Source: Methylobacterium isbiliense (lineage in GTDB: Bacteria; Pseudomonadota; Alphaproteobacteria; Rhizobiales; Beijerinckiaceae). From it: 52,139 nucleotides of DNA. This document shows, one piece after another, positions 39,537-47,768 of this stretch (position 1 is its first letter; each line of letters begins with the position of its first letter). The DNA is taken from contig NZ_BPQQ01000081.1 of NCBI RefSeq assembly GCF_022179325.1, forward strand, positions 1-52,139, read 5' to 3'. A program made the translations under genes and the position numbers. The notes beneath the pieces were generated by a model. The model made no database searches and had not been told where the DNA came from. It saw nothing but the letters and a program-made list of their open reading frames with translations.

Positions 39537-41152
39537 GACACGGCTTCCGCCAGAGCATGGCTTGGCTCCACACGTGGTCGGGCCTCATCGTCGGCTGGGT
39601 GCTGTTCGCCGTGTTCGTCACCGGCACGGCCAGCTACTACCGGGCCGAGATCTCGCGCTGGATGCAGCCCGAGTTGCGGCGCGAGGCGACGATCGGGCCG
39701 GACGCGCTCGCCCGCGCGGCCGAACTCGGCGTCGCCCACCTGCAGCAGCACGCCGCCGGGGCGCGGACGTGGTTCATCGCGCTGCCGCAGCCGGACCGGC
39801 CGCTGATCGACCTGTTCTGGCGCACGAAGCCCGGCACCCCGCCGGGCCGGGCCGTGCTCGACGCCCGCACGGGCGAGCCCGCCGCCCTGCGCGAGACGAG
39901 GGGCGGCGACTTCTTCTACCGCTTCCATTTCGAGCTGCACCTGCCCCCGCTCTGGGGCCGCTGGATCGTCGGCATCTGCGCGATGATCATGCTGGTGGCC
40001 CTGGTGAGCGGCGTCGTCACCCATCGGCGCATCTTCGCCGATTTCTTCACCCTGCGCCGGGACAAGGCGGCGCAGCGCGGCTGGCTCGACGCGCACAACG
40101 TCACCGGCGTGCTGGCGCTGCCGTTCCACCTGATGATCACCTACACGGGCGTCGTCACGCTCGCGCTGATATACATGCCCTGGGGCGTCACGGTCGCCTA
40201 CAAGGGCGACCAGCAGGCCTTCTTCGCCGAATCAGGCCAGATCACGCAGCCGCGCCCGGCGGCCGGGCGCCCCGGCGCGCTGGTCCCGGTCGGGCCGATG
40301 GTGCGCGAGGCCCTGGCGACCATCCCCGAGCCGCTCGAAAGGCTGACGATCAGCCACCCGCGCGACGCGCACGCCACCGTGGTGGCGGTGTTCGAGGAGC
40401 CGCACGGCCTCTCGCACGAGCATCCCCAGATCGCCTTCGACGGCACGAGCGGCGCGGTCCTCGAAGTGCGCCGGGGCGGGCTCCAGCCGGCCGCCAAGAC
40501 CTTCACCACGATGGTGGGCCTGCACGAAGCCCATTTCGCCGGGCCCGGCTTGCGGCTCCTGTTCTTCCTCTGCGGGCTGATGGGCAGCGCGATGGTGGCG
40601 ACCGGGCTCGTGCTCTGGACGGTGGCGCGCCTGCCCAAGGAGGGTCGGGCGCCCGGGCTCGGCTGGCGCCTCGTCCACGCCCTCAACGTCGGCACCGTCG
40701 CGGGCCTGCCGGCGGCGGTGGCCATGATGCTGCTCGCCAACCGCCTCCTGCCCGCCGGCCTCGCCGGGCGGGCGGAGTGGGAGGTGTGGGCCTTCTTCGG
40801 CACCTGGCTCGCCGTGACGCTGGTTGCCCTGGTCCCGGCGCCGCGCCGGGCCTGGAGCGGGGCGATGGCGTTCGCGGCGATCCTCTTCCTCGCGGTCGCG
40901 GTCGCGGACGGGCTGACGACCCGCGCGCTCTGGGACGATCCCGCGTGGTTCCTGGCCTTCGACGCGGCGATGCTGGCCCTGGCGGCGGCCTGCGCGCTCG
41001 TCGCGCGCAAGGTCACCCGCTACGTCGCCCCCGCGCGCGGGCGGCGAAGCCCGGCCGAGGGCCGGCCGATGCCGGCGGCCCAGGCCCGCACGGCGCTCCA
41101 GCCCGTCCCGGCCGGGCGCGAGGAGGCCGGGCGGCGGTTCGAGCGCGCATGA
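39533..41152 (+). CDS. PepSY-associated inner-membrane protein (PiuB-like)
   Basis: 539 residues with several membrane helices. The first is HTWSGLIVGWVLFAVFVTG, followed by a PepSY-type periplasmic region (SYYRAEISRWMQPELRR). Conserved His-containing helices follow (FHFELHLPP, RWIVGICAMIMLVALVSG and LDAHNVTGVLALPFHLMITYTG), then HEAHFAGPGLRLLFFLCGLMGSAMVATGL. Members of this family (FsrB/PiuB-like) reduce ferric siderophores at the inner membrane or assist their uptake, using haem held by such histidines. It overlaps both neighbours by four bases, so translation is coupled within the iron operon. Confidence 0.85.
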   Translation: MRHGFRQSMAWLHTWSGLIVGWVLFAVFVTGTASYYRAEISRWMQPELRREATIGPDALARAAELGVAHLQQHAAGARTWFIALPQPDRPLIDLFWRTKPGTPPGRAVLDARTGEPAALRETRGGDFFYRFHFELHLPPLWGRWIVGICAMIMLVALVSGVVTHRRIFADFFTLRRDKAAQRGWLDAHNVTGVLALPFHLMITYTGVVTLALIYMPWGVTVAYKGDQQAFFAESGQITQPRPAAGRPGALVPVGPMVREALATIPEPLERLTISHPRDAHATVVAVFEEPHGLSHEHPQIAFDGTSGAVLEVRRGGLQPAAKTFTTMVGLHEAHFAGPGLRLLFFLCGLMGSAMVATGLVLWTVARLPKEGRAPGLGWRLVHALNVGTVAGLPAAVAMMLLANRLLPAGLAGRAEWEVWAFFGTWLAVTLVALVPAPRRAWSGAMAFAAILFLAVAVADGLTTRALWDDPAWFLAFDAAMLALAAACALVARKVTRYVAPARGRRSPAEGRPMPAAQARTALQPVPAGREEAGRRFERA

Positions 41153-41562
41153 CGCCCCTCGTCCTCGCCCTGAATCTCGGCCTCAGTTTCCTGGGGCTCA
41201 CCGCGCTCTGCGTCAGCCTGCCCCGGCATCACGGCGCCGTCTCCGCGGCCGTCCTGGCGCTGCGGCGCGTCGTGCTGCTGCGGCTGGCCGGCTGGACGCT
41301 CATCGCCCTCTCGCTCCTGGCCGCCGCCGCCCTCGACGGCTGGAACTTCGGGCCGGTGCAATGGCTCGGATCCCTGATCGGCGCCGGCCTCATGCTGATC
41401 GTCGCCCTGTCCTACGATCCGGGCGCCATCCGCTGGCTGGTCCTCGCCTCGGTCCTGGGGCTCGTCGCCGCACCGGCGGCCCTGCTCCTCGATCCGTCCT
41501 GGCGGACCGAGAGCCCCGAGGCCGGCGAGGAGGTGCCGGCGCCCCGGCACGGCGGGCGCTGA
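41149..41562 (+). CDS. DUF3325 membrane protein
   Basis: 137 residues with four hydrophobic segments (VLALNLGLSFLGLTALCVSL; LRLAGWTLIALSLLAAAAL; WLGSLIGAGLMLIVALSY; WLVLASVLGLVAAPAALLL) and a polar tail. The SLPRHHGAV stretch after the first helix is typical of DUF3325, a family found after PepSY proteins in siderophore operons. Its role is undefined. It starts inside the stop of the PepSY gene (ATGA at 41149-41152) and is the last gene of the unit. Confidence 0.75.
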   Translation: MTPLVLALNLGLSFLGLTALCVSLPRHHGAVSAAVLALRRVVLLRLAGWTLIALSLLAAAALDGWNFGPVQWLGSLIGAGLMLIVALSYDPGAIRWLVLASVLGLVAAPAALLLDPSWRTESPEAGEEVPAPRHGGR

Positions 41563-41635
41563 CGTCCCGGCAGGTTGCCGTGGAGGCCCGGGCGGCCCAC
41601 CCTTGCGCGCAACGACCCTGCGAGGAGTGATGCCG

Positions 41636-42757
41636 ATGGACGATTCCGTGGCCCTGGCGCGCGATCTGGTGCGCTTCGACACGATCAGCCCGCCCGGCAC
41701 GGAGGAGGCCTGCGCGGCGCATCTCGCGGCCCTCCTGCGCGAGGCGGGCCTCGCGGTCGCCGAGCACGCCTTCGCCCCCGGCCGCGTGAGCCTGATCGCC
41801 CGGCTCGCGGGCACCGACGCGGCGCTGGCGCCCCTGGTGTTCACCGGCCATCTCGACACGGTGCCGCTCGGCAGCGCGCCCTGGTCCGTCGATCCCCGCG
41901 GCGAGATCCGCGACGGACGGCTCTACGGGCGCGGCGCCTCCGACATGAAGGCCGGGGTCGCCGCCTTCGTGGCGGCGGTGACCGATCGGGCGCGCGCCGC
42001 CCCGGCGCCGGCCCGCGGCATCACCCTGGTCCTGACGGCCGGCGAGGAGACCGGTTGCCGCGGCGCGGCCGACCTCGCCCGGCAGGGCCTCATGGGCGAG
42101 GCGAGCGGGCTCGTGGTGGCCGAGCCGACCGCCAACCGCCTCGCCCTCGCCCACAAGGGCGCGCTGCACCTGCGGGGGCGCACCCGCGGGGCGACGGCGC
42201 ACGGATCGATGCCCGACCTCGGCGACAACGCGGTGCTCAAGGCGACGCGGGCCGTGGAAGCCCTGCGCGGCTTCGCGATCGAGCGGCCCGCCCATCCGCT
42301 GCTCGGCACGCCGACGCTCGCCGTGACGAGCCTGCACGGCGGCGAGGCCGTGAACGTCATCCCGGACAGCTGCACCCTCACCCTCGACCTGCGCACGCTG
42401 CCGGGCCAGGACCACGCCGCCACGCTCGCGCGGCTGCAGGAGGCGATGGGGCCGGAGGTCGCGCTCGATCCGCCGCTCGCCGACCTGCCGGCCGTCGGCA
42501 CCGACCCCTCTGATCCGTTCGCGACCGCCGTGGCCCGCATCGTGCGGGAGGTCGTGCCCGGCGCGGGCCAGGTGATCGGGATGCCGTACTTCACCGACGG
42601 GTCGGTGCTGCAGGGGGCGCTCGGCGGCTGCCCGACCGTGATCCTCGGCCCGGGCGAGCCGGGCCAAGCGCATCAGACCGACGAGTGGTGCGCGACCGAT
42701 GCCATCGCGACCGCCCACCGGATCTACGCCGCACTGATCCGGGACTGGTGCCGCTGA
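41636..42757 (+). CDS. M20-family deacylase (ArgE/DapE-like)
   Basis: Zinc-dependent amidohydrolase of 373 residues, in the acetylornithine deacetylase / succinyl-diaminopimelate desuccinylase group. Metal and catalytic residues are visible in FTGHLDTVPLG, GRGASDMKAGVAAF, LTAGEETGCRGA and VVAEPTANRLAL. The lid domain spans about 180-290 (GATAHGSMPDLGDNAV), and the last ligand is in GPGEPGQAHQTDEW. Its exact substrate is open, since the group is broad. The ATG at 41636 (MDDSVAL) is chosen because GAGGAG ends eight bases before it; the ATG at 41630 is too close. It is followed by the flavoprotein oxidase, 72 bp on. Confidence 0.88.
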   Translation: MDDSVALARDLVRFDTISPPGTEEACAAHLAALLREAGLAVAEHAFAPGRVSLIARLAGTDAALAPLVFTGHLDTVPLGSAPWSVDPRGEIRDGRLYGRGASDMKAGVAAFVAAVTDRARAAPAPARGITLVLTAGEETGCRGAADLARQGLMGEASGLVVAEPTANRLALAHKGALHLRGRTRGATAHGSMPDLGDNAVLKATRAVEALRGFAIERPAHPLLGTPTLAVTSLHGGEAVNVIPDSCTLTLDLRTLPGQDHAATLARLQEAMGPEVALDPPLADLPAVGTDPSDPFATAVARIVREVVPGAGQVIGMPYFTDGSVLQGALGGCPTVILGPGEPGQAHQTDEWCATDAIATAHRIYAALIRDWCR

Positions 42758-42829
42758 GCCGCCGCGCGGCATCGCTCCGGCCGCGTGCCGGTCGACGCAC
42801 ACCCTTCTCCTGACCTGCCGGGGACCCTG

Positions 42830-44011
42830 ATGCCTTCGACCTCGACCCCGGCCGACGTCGCCGTGATCGGCCTCGGCGCGATGGGCAGCGCGGCGCTCTA
42901 CCAGCTCGCCCGGCAAGGCCTCCGCGCCGTCGGCATCGACCGCTTCGCGCCGCCCCACGCGCTGGGATCGAGCCACGGCGAGAGCCGCATCACCCGCCAG
43001 GGCGTCGGCGAGGGCGCCGCCTACGGACCGTTCGCGGTGGCGGCGCACCGGATCTGGCGCGCGCTGGAGGAGGCGACCGGGGAGACCCTGCTCAGCGCCT
43101 GCGGCCTCCTGGTGATGCGGTCGGGCGACAGCGACGCCATCCATCACGGGCAGCCCGACTTCGTCGACCGGTCGATCGCCAGCGCCCGGGCCTGCGCCGT
43201 CCCGCACGAGGTGCTGGACGGCGCCGCGATCGCCCGGCGCTTTCCCCAGTTCCTTGGGCTCACCGGTGCGGAGCGGGCCTATTTCGAGCCGGGCGGCGGC
43301 TACGTCCGGCCGGAGGCCTGCATCGCCGCGCAGCTGCGCCGGGCCGTCGCGCTCGGAGCGGCGATCCGCTCAGGCGAGGCGGTCCGGGCGATCGTGCCCG
43401 AGGCGGGGGCCGTGCGGATCGAGACCGAGACGGAGACGATCCGGGCCGAGCGTGCGGTGGTGGCGGCCGGGGCCTGGACCGCGCCGCTCCTCGGGGCACC
43501 GTTCGACCGGCTGCTCACGGTTCGCCGCCAGGTGCTGCACTGGTTCGCCCTCGACGACGCCTCCGCCTACGGCCCGACTGCGCCGGCCTTCATCTGGATG
43601 CACGGGCCGCACGCCGCCGACTATCTCTACGGCTTCCCGCCGATGCCGGGCGAGCGCCGCCTCAAGCTCGCGACCGAGCAGTACCGCACCGCGACGCAGG
43701 CCGACACGGCCATGCGGGCGGTGGCGCCCGAGGAAGCGCAGGAGTTCCACCGCGCCCACGTGCAGGGGCGCCTCGCCGGCGTGACGGCGCGGGCCGTGGA
43801 GGCCGCGGCCTGCCTCTACACGATCACGCCCGATCACCACTTCATCATCGACGAGCACCCGGACTCGGAGCGCATCCTCGTCGTCTCGGCCTGCTCCGGC
43901 CACGGCTTCAAGCATTCCGCCGGAGTCGGCGCGGCGGTCGCCGAGCGGATCGCCACCGGCCGCTCCGCGATCGATCTCGCGCCCTTCCGCCTCGCGCGCT
44001 TCGCCGTGTGA
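42830..44011 (+). CDS. N-methyl-L-tryptophan oxidase / monomeric sarcosine oxidase-like
   Basis: FAD-dependent amine oxidase of 393 residues. The dinucleotide fold (VAVIGLGAMGSAALYQLARQG) is followed by the family motif GSSHGESRITRQ. Later parts are YFEPGGGYVRPEACIAAQLR, RAVVAAGAWTAPLL and the C-terminal SACSGHGFKHSAGVG, where the cysteine that binds FAD covalently in this family is expected (ACSGHGFK). It oxidatively demethylates N-methyl amino acids, making formaldehyde and H2O2, an apt substrate class for a methylotroph, though this link is inference. The ATG at 42830 is chosen; an upstream extension to 42785 has no family similarity. Confidence 0.87.
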   Translation: MPSTSTPADVAVIGLGAMGSAALYQLARQGLRAVGIDRFAPPHALGSSHGESRITRQGVGEGAAYGPFAVAAHRIWRALEEATGETLLSACGLLVMRSGDSDAIHHGQPDFVDRSIASARACAVPHEVLDGAAIARRFPQFLGLTGAERAYFEPGGGYVRPEACIAAQLRRAVALGAAIRSGEAVRAIVPEAGAVRIETETETIRAERAVVAAGAWTAPLLGAPFDRLLTVRRQVLHWFALDDASAYGPTAPAFIWMHGPHAADYLYGFPPMPGERRLKLATEQYRTATQADTAMRAVAPEEAQEFHRAHVQGRLAGVTARAVEAAACLYTITPDHHFIIDEHPDSERILVVSACSGHGFKHSAGVGAAVAERIATGRSAIDLAPFRLARFAV

Positions 44012-44043
44012 TGCCAAAGGCCCAGGATGCTGACGCATCGCTC

Positions 44044-44069
44044 TCGATCCCGGGCAAGCCCGGGATCGA
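44044..44069. repeat. long perfect inverted repeat after the oxidase gene
   Basis: Arms TCGATCCCGGGC and GCCCGGGATCGA (12 bp each) around an AA loop, 32 bases past the oxidase stop. No T-run follows on the plus strand. It may be an intergenic REP-like element or a factor-dependent terminator or mRNA-protecting hairpin. The rest of the 219-bp gap holds no gene. Confidence 0.55.
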
Positions 44070-44230
44070 CGGGGCCGTTGAGGCATCCCGATTGGTCGAT
44101 GCCGAATCCGAGATTCGACGAAGAATCCAGAACCGAACCAGCAGTCATTGGAAACGACCGCTGGTAAGGGAAACCCGGCCGGCGCAAGCATCCGGACACG
44201 ACAGGGGTGTCCGTCCGCGATGAACGGCCC

Positions 44231-44458
44231 TCAATCCCGCTCCTGCACGGCGCGCAGCACGAACACCCGCACCGCCGAGGACAGGTTCTGCTCGCCCCGC
44301 CCGGCATCGATCTGGCCGACCAGCGCCTGCACCGAGAGGCCGCGGCCGGCCGCGATCTCCCGCAGGGCGTCCCAGAACGGCGTCTCCAGGGACACGCTCG
44401 TGCGATGGCCGGCGATCATCAGCGACCGCTTCAGGACGCCGCCGGCCGCACGGGTCAT
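44231..44458 (-). CDS. ribbon-helix-helix domain protein (RHH_4 type)
   Basis: 75 residues with the full RHH_4 signature: RSLMIAGHRTSVSLETPFWDAL, then REIAAGRGLSVQALVGQIDA and NLSSAVRVFVLRAVQ. The strand-helix-helix fold dimerises and often binds DNA. No DNA target is known for this subfamily. It overlaps the preceding DUF4169 gene by four bases (ATGA on the minus strand at 44455-44458) and is the last gene of the fumC unit. Confidence 0.88.
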   Translation of the reverse strand: MTRAAGGVLKRSLMIAGHRTSVSLETPFWDALREIAAGRGLSVQALVGQIDAGRGEQNLSSAVRVFVLRAVQERD

Positions 44459-44646
44459 TCGGAGCGGTCGGGGCCTTCGAGGCGGTGGCCCTCGTGGCGG
44501 GACACCTCGATGGCCCGGCGGGCTTCCGCCAGGGTCTTGGCCTTCTTCGGCGCCCCGAAGGCGACCCTGTTCTCGGCCGCCTCGGCGGCCTTCAGGACCC
44601 GGGCCTTCGCCTTGCGGGCCTGACGCAGATTGATGATGTCGGCCAT
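44455..44646 (-). CDS. DUF4169 family protein
   Basis: 63 residues, very basic and helical: MADIINLRQARKAKARVLKA, then NRVAFGAPKKAKTLAEARR and the acidic tail. The INLRQARKAKAR opening is the hallmark of DUF4169, found mostly in rhizobiales next to RHH_4 genes and fumC. Function is unknown. The ATG at 44646 lies four bases after the fumC stop; an upstream in-frame start at 44670 would lie inside fumC. Confidence 0.85.
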   Translation of the reverse strand: MADIINLRQARKAKARVLKAAEAAENRVAFGAPKKAKTLAEARRAIEVSRHEGHRLEGPDRSE

Positions 44647-44650
44647 GCGG

Positions 44651-46063
44651 CTACTCCGCGCTGGGGGCAAGCATCGTCTCGGGACGCACCACCGCGTCGA
44701 ACTGCTCGGCCGTGACGTAGCCGAGCCGCAGCGCCTCTTCCTTGAGGGTGGTGCCGTTCTTGTGGGCGGTCTTGGCGATCTCGGCGGCCTTGTCGTAGCC
44801 GATCGTCGGGGCGAGCGCGGTGACCAGCATCAGCGAGCGGCTCATCAGGTCGGCGATGCGGTCGTGGTTCGGCGTGATGCCGACCACGCAATTGTCCGCG
44901 AAGCTCACCGCCGCGTCGGCGATCAGCCGCACCGATTGCAGCACCGCGTTGGCGATCACCGGCTTGAACACGTTGAGTTCGAAATGGCCCTGGCTGCCGG
45001 CGACCGACACGGTGGTGCCGTTGCCGATCACCTGGGCGCAGACCATCGTCATCGCCTCGGCCTGGGTCGGGTTGACCTTGCCGGGCATGATCGAGGAGCC
45101 GGGCTCGTTCTCGGGCAGCGAGATCTCGCCGAGACCCGAGCGAGGCCCCGAGCCCATCAGCCGGATGTCGTTGGCGATCTTGAACAGGCCGCTCGCGAGG
45201 CTGGTGAGCGCCCCTTGCGCGAACACGAGGGCGTCGTGGGTCGCCAGCGCCTCGAACTTGTTGTCGGCCGAGGTGAAGGGCAGGCCGGTCAGCTCCGCCA
45301 CCTTGGCGGCGAAGCGCTCGGCGAATTCGGGATGGGCGTTGAGGCCGGTGCCCACCGCGGTCCCGCCCTGCGCCAGCGCCAGGACGCCCGGCAGGGTCGC
45401 GCCGATCCGCGCGCCGCCGAGCGCGATCTGCGTCGCATAGCCGGAGAATTCCTGGCCGAGCGTGACCGGCGTCGCGTCCTGGAGATGCGTGCGGCCGATC
45501 TTGACGATGCCCTCGAACTCCCTGGCCTTGGCGTCCAGCGCCCCGTGCAGGTGGTGGAGCGCCGGCATCAGCCGGCCGTTGATCTCGCGCGCCACCGCGA
45601 TGTGCATCGCGGTCGGGAAGACGTCGTTCGAGGATTGGCCGCGGTTGACGTGGTCGTTGGGGTGCACCGGCGACTTGCCGCCCCGCTTGCCGCCGAGGCG
45701 CTCGTTGGCGAGGCTCGCAATCACCTCGTTGGCGTTCATGTTCGACTGCGTGCCCGAGCCGGTCTGCCAGACCACCAGCGGAAACTCGCCGTCGTGCCGG
45801 CCCTCGACCACCTCCGCGGCCGCGGCCGCGACGGCGTCCGCGACGCGCGGCTCCAGCACGCCGAGGTCGCGGTTCACCAGGGCGGCCGCCTGCTTCACGA
45901 GGCCGAGCGCGTGCACCAGCGGCGCGGGCATGCGCTCGGTGCCGATGCGGAAGTTCTGGATCGAGCGCTGCGTCTGCGCGCCCCAGTAGCGGTCCGCCGG
46001 GACCTCGATCGGGCCGAACGTGTCGGATTCCGTGCGGGTGGGCGTCTCGGTGGGCGACATCAT
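44651..46063 (-). CDS. fumC: class II fumarate hydratase
   Basis: Iron-independent fumarase of the TCA cycle, interconverting fumarate and malate. 470 residues, normal for FumC. Visible landmarks: [32 protein letters not shown], the catalytic histidine region in [20 protein letters not shown], and the superfamily signature [15 protein letters not shown]. Tandem ATGs at 46063 and 46060 are both possible starts. It heads a leftward unit with the DUF4169 and RHH genes, with 4-base spacing and 4-base overlap, so the three are very likely one transcript. It is divergent from the P450 gene. Confidence 0.95.
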   Translation of the reverse strand: MMSPTETPTRTESDTFGPIEVPADRYWGAQTQRSIQNFRIGTERMPAPLVHALGLVKQAAALVNRDLGVLEPRVADAVAAAAAEVVEGRHDGEFPLVVWQTGSGTQSNMNANEVIASLANERLGGKRGGKSPVHPNDHVNRGQSSNDVFPTAMHIAVAREINGRLMPALHHLHGALDAKAREFEGIVKIGRTHLQDATPVTLGQEFSGYATQIALGGARIGATLPGVLALAQGGTAVGTGLNAHPEFAERFAAKVAELTGLPFTSADNKFEALATHDALVFAQGALTSLASGLFKIANDIRLMGSGPRSGLGEISLPENEPGSSIMPGKVNPTQAEAMTMVCAQVIGNGTTVSVAGSQGHFELNVFKPVIANAVLQSVRLIADAAVSFADNCVVGITPNHDRIADLMSRSLMLVTALAPTIGYDKAAEIAKTAHKNGTTLKEEALRLGYVTAEQFDAVVRPETMLAPSAE

Positions 46064-46166
46064 GGCCTCTTTGGCGGGTCGGAACCGCGCCTACTTAAGG
46101 CAAAGAGCGGCATTGTGCGATGCCGGATCGGCGCCAGCGTGCGTCGCGCATCACAGGAGCCCCATT

Positions 46167-47567
46167 CTGTCAGACGCCGCGATCCTCCCCGGCGGCAGCC
46201 GGTCCCCGTTCCGCCCGGCGGTGCCGCGCCCGCGCACCGAGCCGATGGACCTGTTCGCCTTCCTGCGCGCGGCCCGGGCCAACCCGCTGACCACGTGGTT
46301 CCGCGAGCATTTCGAGCACCCGATCGTGGCCGGCGACGGGGCGCTCGGCCGCGTGACGGTGGTGAGCGATCCCGCCGCCATCCGGCACATCCTCGTCGAC
46401 AACGCCGCCAACTACCGCAAGGACGACCTGCAGCGCCGGGTGCTCGCCCCGGGCCTGGGCAACGGGCTCCTCACCGCGGAGGGTGAGGAATGGCGCCTGC
46501 AGCGGCGCACGCTCGCCCCGATTTTTTCGCCCCGCCACGTGGCGGGCTTCCAGGCCCCGATGGGCGAGGCGGCCGAGCGCCTTGCCCGCCGAGTGGCGCG
46601 GCGCGACGGCCAGAGCGTGGACGTGGCGCTGGAGATGACCCGCGTCACCCTGGACGTGCTGGAGCGGACGATCTTCACCCACGGCCTGCCGCGCGATCCC
46701 GACGCGCTCGGGCGCGCCATCACCCGCTACTTCGAGGCGATCGGCCCCATCGATCCCCTCGACGTGTTCGGAATGCCCGACTGGGTGCCGCGGATCGGCC
46801 GCATCCGGGCGCGGCCGGCCCTGCGCTTCTTCGCCGAGGTGGTGGACGAGCTGATCGAGCGCCGCCGCGCGCTGCTGGCCGCCGGCGAGGCGCCGCACGA
46901 CCTGATGACCCTGCTCCTGCGGGCGCAGGACCCGGAGACCGGCCAGGGCCTCTCGGATCTCGAAGTGAAGGCGAACATCGTCACCTTCATCGGCGCGGGC
47001 CACGAGACCACCGCCAACGCGCTCACCTGGACGCTCTACTGCCTGTCGCAGGACGAGGAGGCCCGCGGGCGGGCCGAGGCCGAGATCGACGGGGCCTTCG
47101 CGCAAAGCGGCGCGATGCCGCCCGCCGAGGCCTTTCCGTTCACCCGGGCGGCGCTGGAGGAGGCGATCCGGCTGTTTCCGCCGGTGCCGTTCTTGAGCCG
47201 GCAGGCGCTGGCCGAGGACCGGCTCGGGCGCATCAAGATCCCGCGCGGCTCCCTCGTCACGGTCGCGCCCTACGTGCTCCACCGACACCGCCGGCTGTGG
47301 CAGGACCCGGACGCCTTCCTGCCCGAACGGTTCCTGCCCGAGAACCGCGCCCGCATCGACCGCTTCGCCTACCTGCCGTTCGGGGCGGGGCCGCGGGTGT
47401 GCATCGGCCTGAGCTTCTCGCTGATGGAGGCGACGCTGGTTCTGGCCCACCTGCTCCATCGCGTCCGCCTCGACCGCTCGCCGGAGGCCGGCCCGGTGGT
47501 GCCCCTGCACCGGGTGACGCTGCGCCCGCGCGATGGGCTGCGCATGCGCGTGACGGCGCGGGGGTGA
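46167..47567 (+). CDS. cytochrome P450, apparently with a CTG start
   Basis: Soluble bacterial P450 of about 466 residues. The I-helix oxygen-activation motif is AGHETTANALTW, the ExxR is in EEAIRLFPPVPFLSR, and the haem cysteine is Cys412 in FGAGPRVCIGLSFS. The substrate is unknown and no redox partner is adjacent. The start is odd: the family-like N-terminus (SDAAILPGGSRSPFRPAVPR) lies upstream of the first ATG (46245) and GTG (46221). The best ribosome-binding site, AGGAG at 46155-46159, is seven bases from a CTG at 46167, which would give SDAAILPGG after the initiator. An ATT at 46164 is closer than ideal. If only ATG counts, the gene starts at 46245. Confidence 0.85.
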   Translation: MSDAAILPGGSRSPFRPAVPRPRTEPMDLFAFLRAARANPLTTWFREHFEHPIVAGDGALGRVTVVSDPAAIRHILVDNAANYRKDDLQRRVLAPGLGNGLLTAEGEEWRLQRRTLAPIFSPRHVAGFQAPMGEAAERLARRVARRDGQSVDVALEMTRVTLDVLERTIFTHGLPRDPDALGRAITRYFEAIGPIDPLDVFGMPDWVPRIGRIRARPALRFFAEVVDELIERRRALLAAGEAPHDLMTLLLRAQDPETGQGLSDLEVKANIVTFIGAGHETTANALTWTLYCLSQDEEARGRAEAEIDGAFAQSGAMPPAEAFPFTRAALEEAIRLFPPVPFLSRQALAEDRLGRIKIPRGSLVTVAPYVLHRHRRLWQDPDAFLPERFLPENRARIDRFAYLPFGAGPRVCIGLSFSLMEATLVLAHLLHRVRLDRSPEAGPVVPLHRVTLRPRDGLRMRVTARG

Positions 47568-47671
47568 AGCGGGGGGCCGGTTGCGGGCTGCGCGGCTATG
47601 ACGATTGAGGCGCGTCGGGATCGCCTCTGCCGAGTGGTCCAGTGGCTGCACACTTCGGCACGTGCGCATCG

Positions 47672-47695
47672 CCTCTCCCCGCTCGCGGGGAGAGG
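47672..47695. terminator. palindromic repeat between convergent P450 and tex genes
   Basis: Perfect arms CCTCTCCCCGC and GCGGGGAGAGG with a 2-base loop, in the 200-bp gap between two converging genes. A second, weaker copy of similar sequence (CTTCTCTCGCG / CGCGGGAGAGAGG) follows around 47708-47755. The placement suits a bidirectional stop for transcription, although no T-run follows. It resembles the palindrome at 4698, so it is probably one member of a genomic repeat family. Confidence 0.55.
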
Positions 47696-47768
47696 AGAAC
47701 CCCGCGCCTTCTCTCGCGAGGTGTGTTGTAGATGCGAGCGCGCGGGAGAGAGGATCCCGCGCCGGCCC

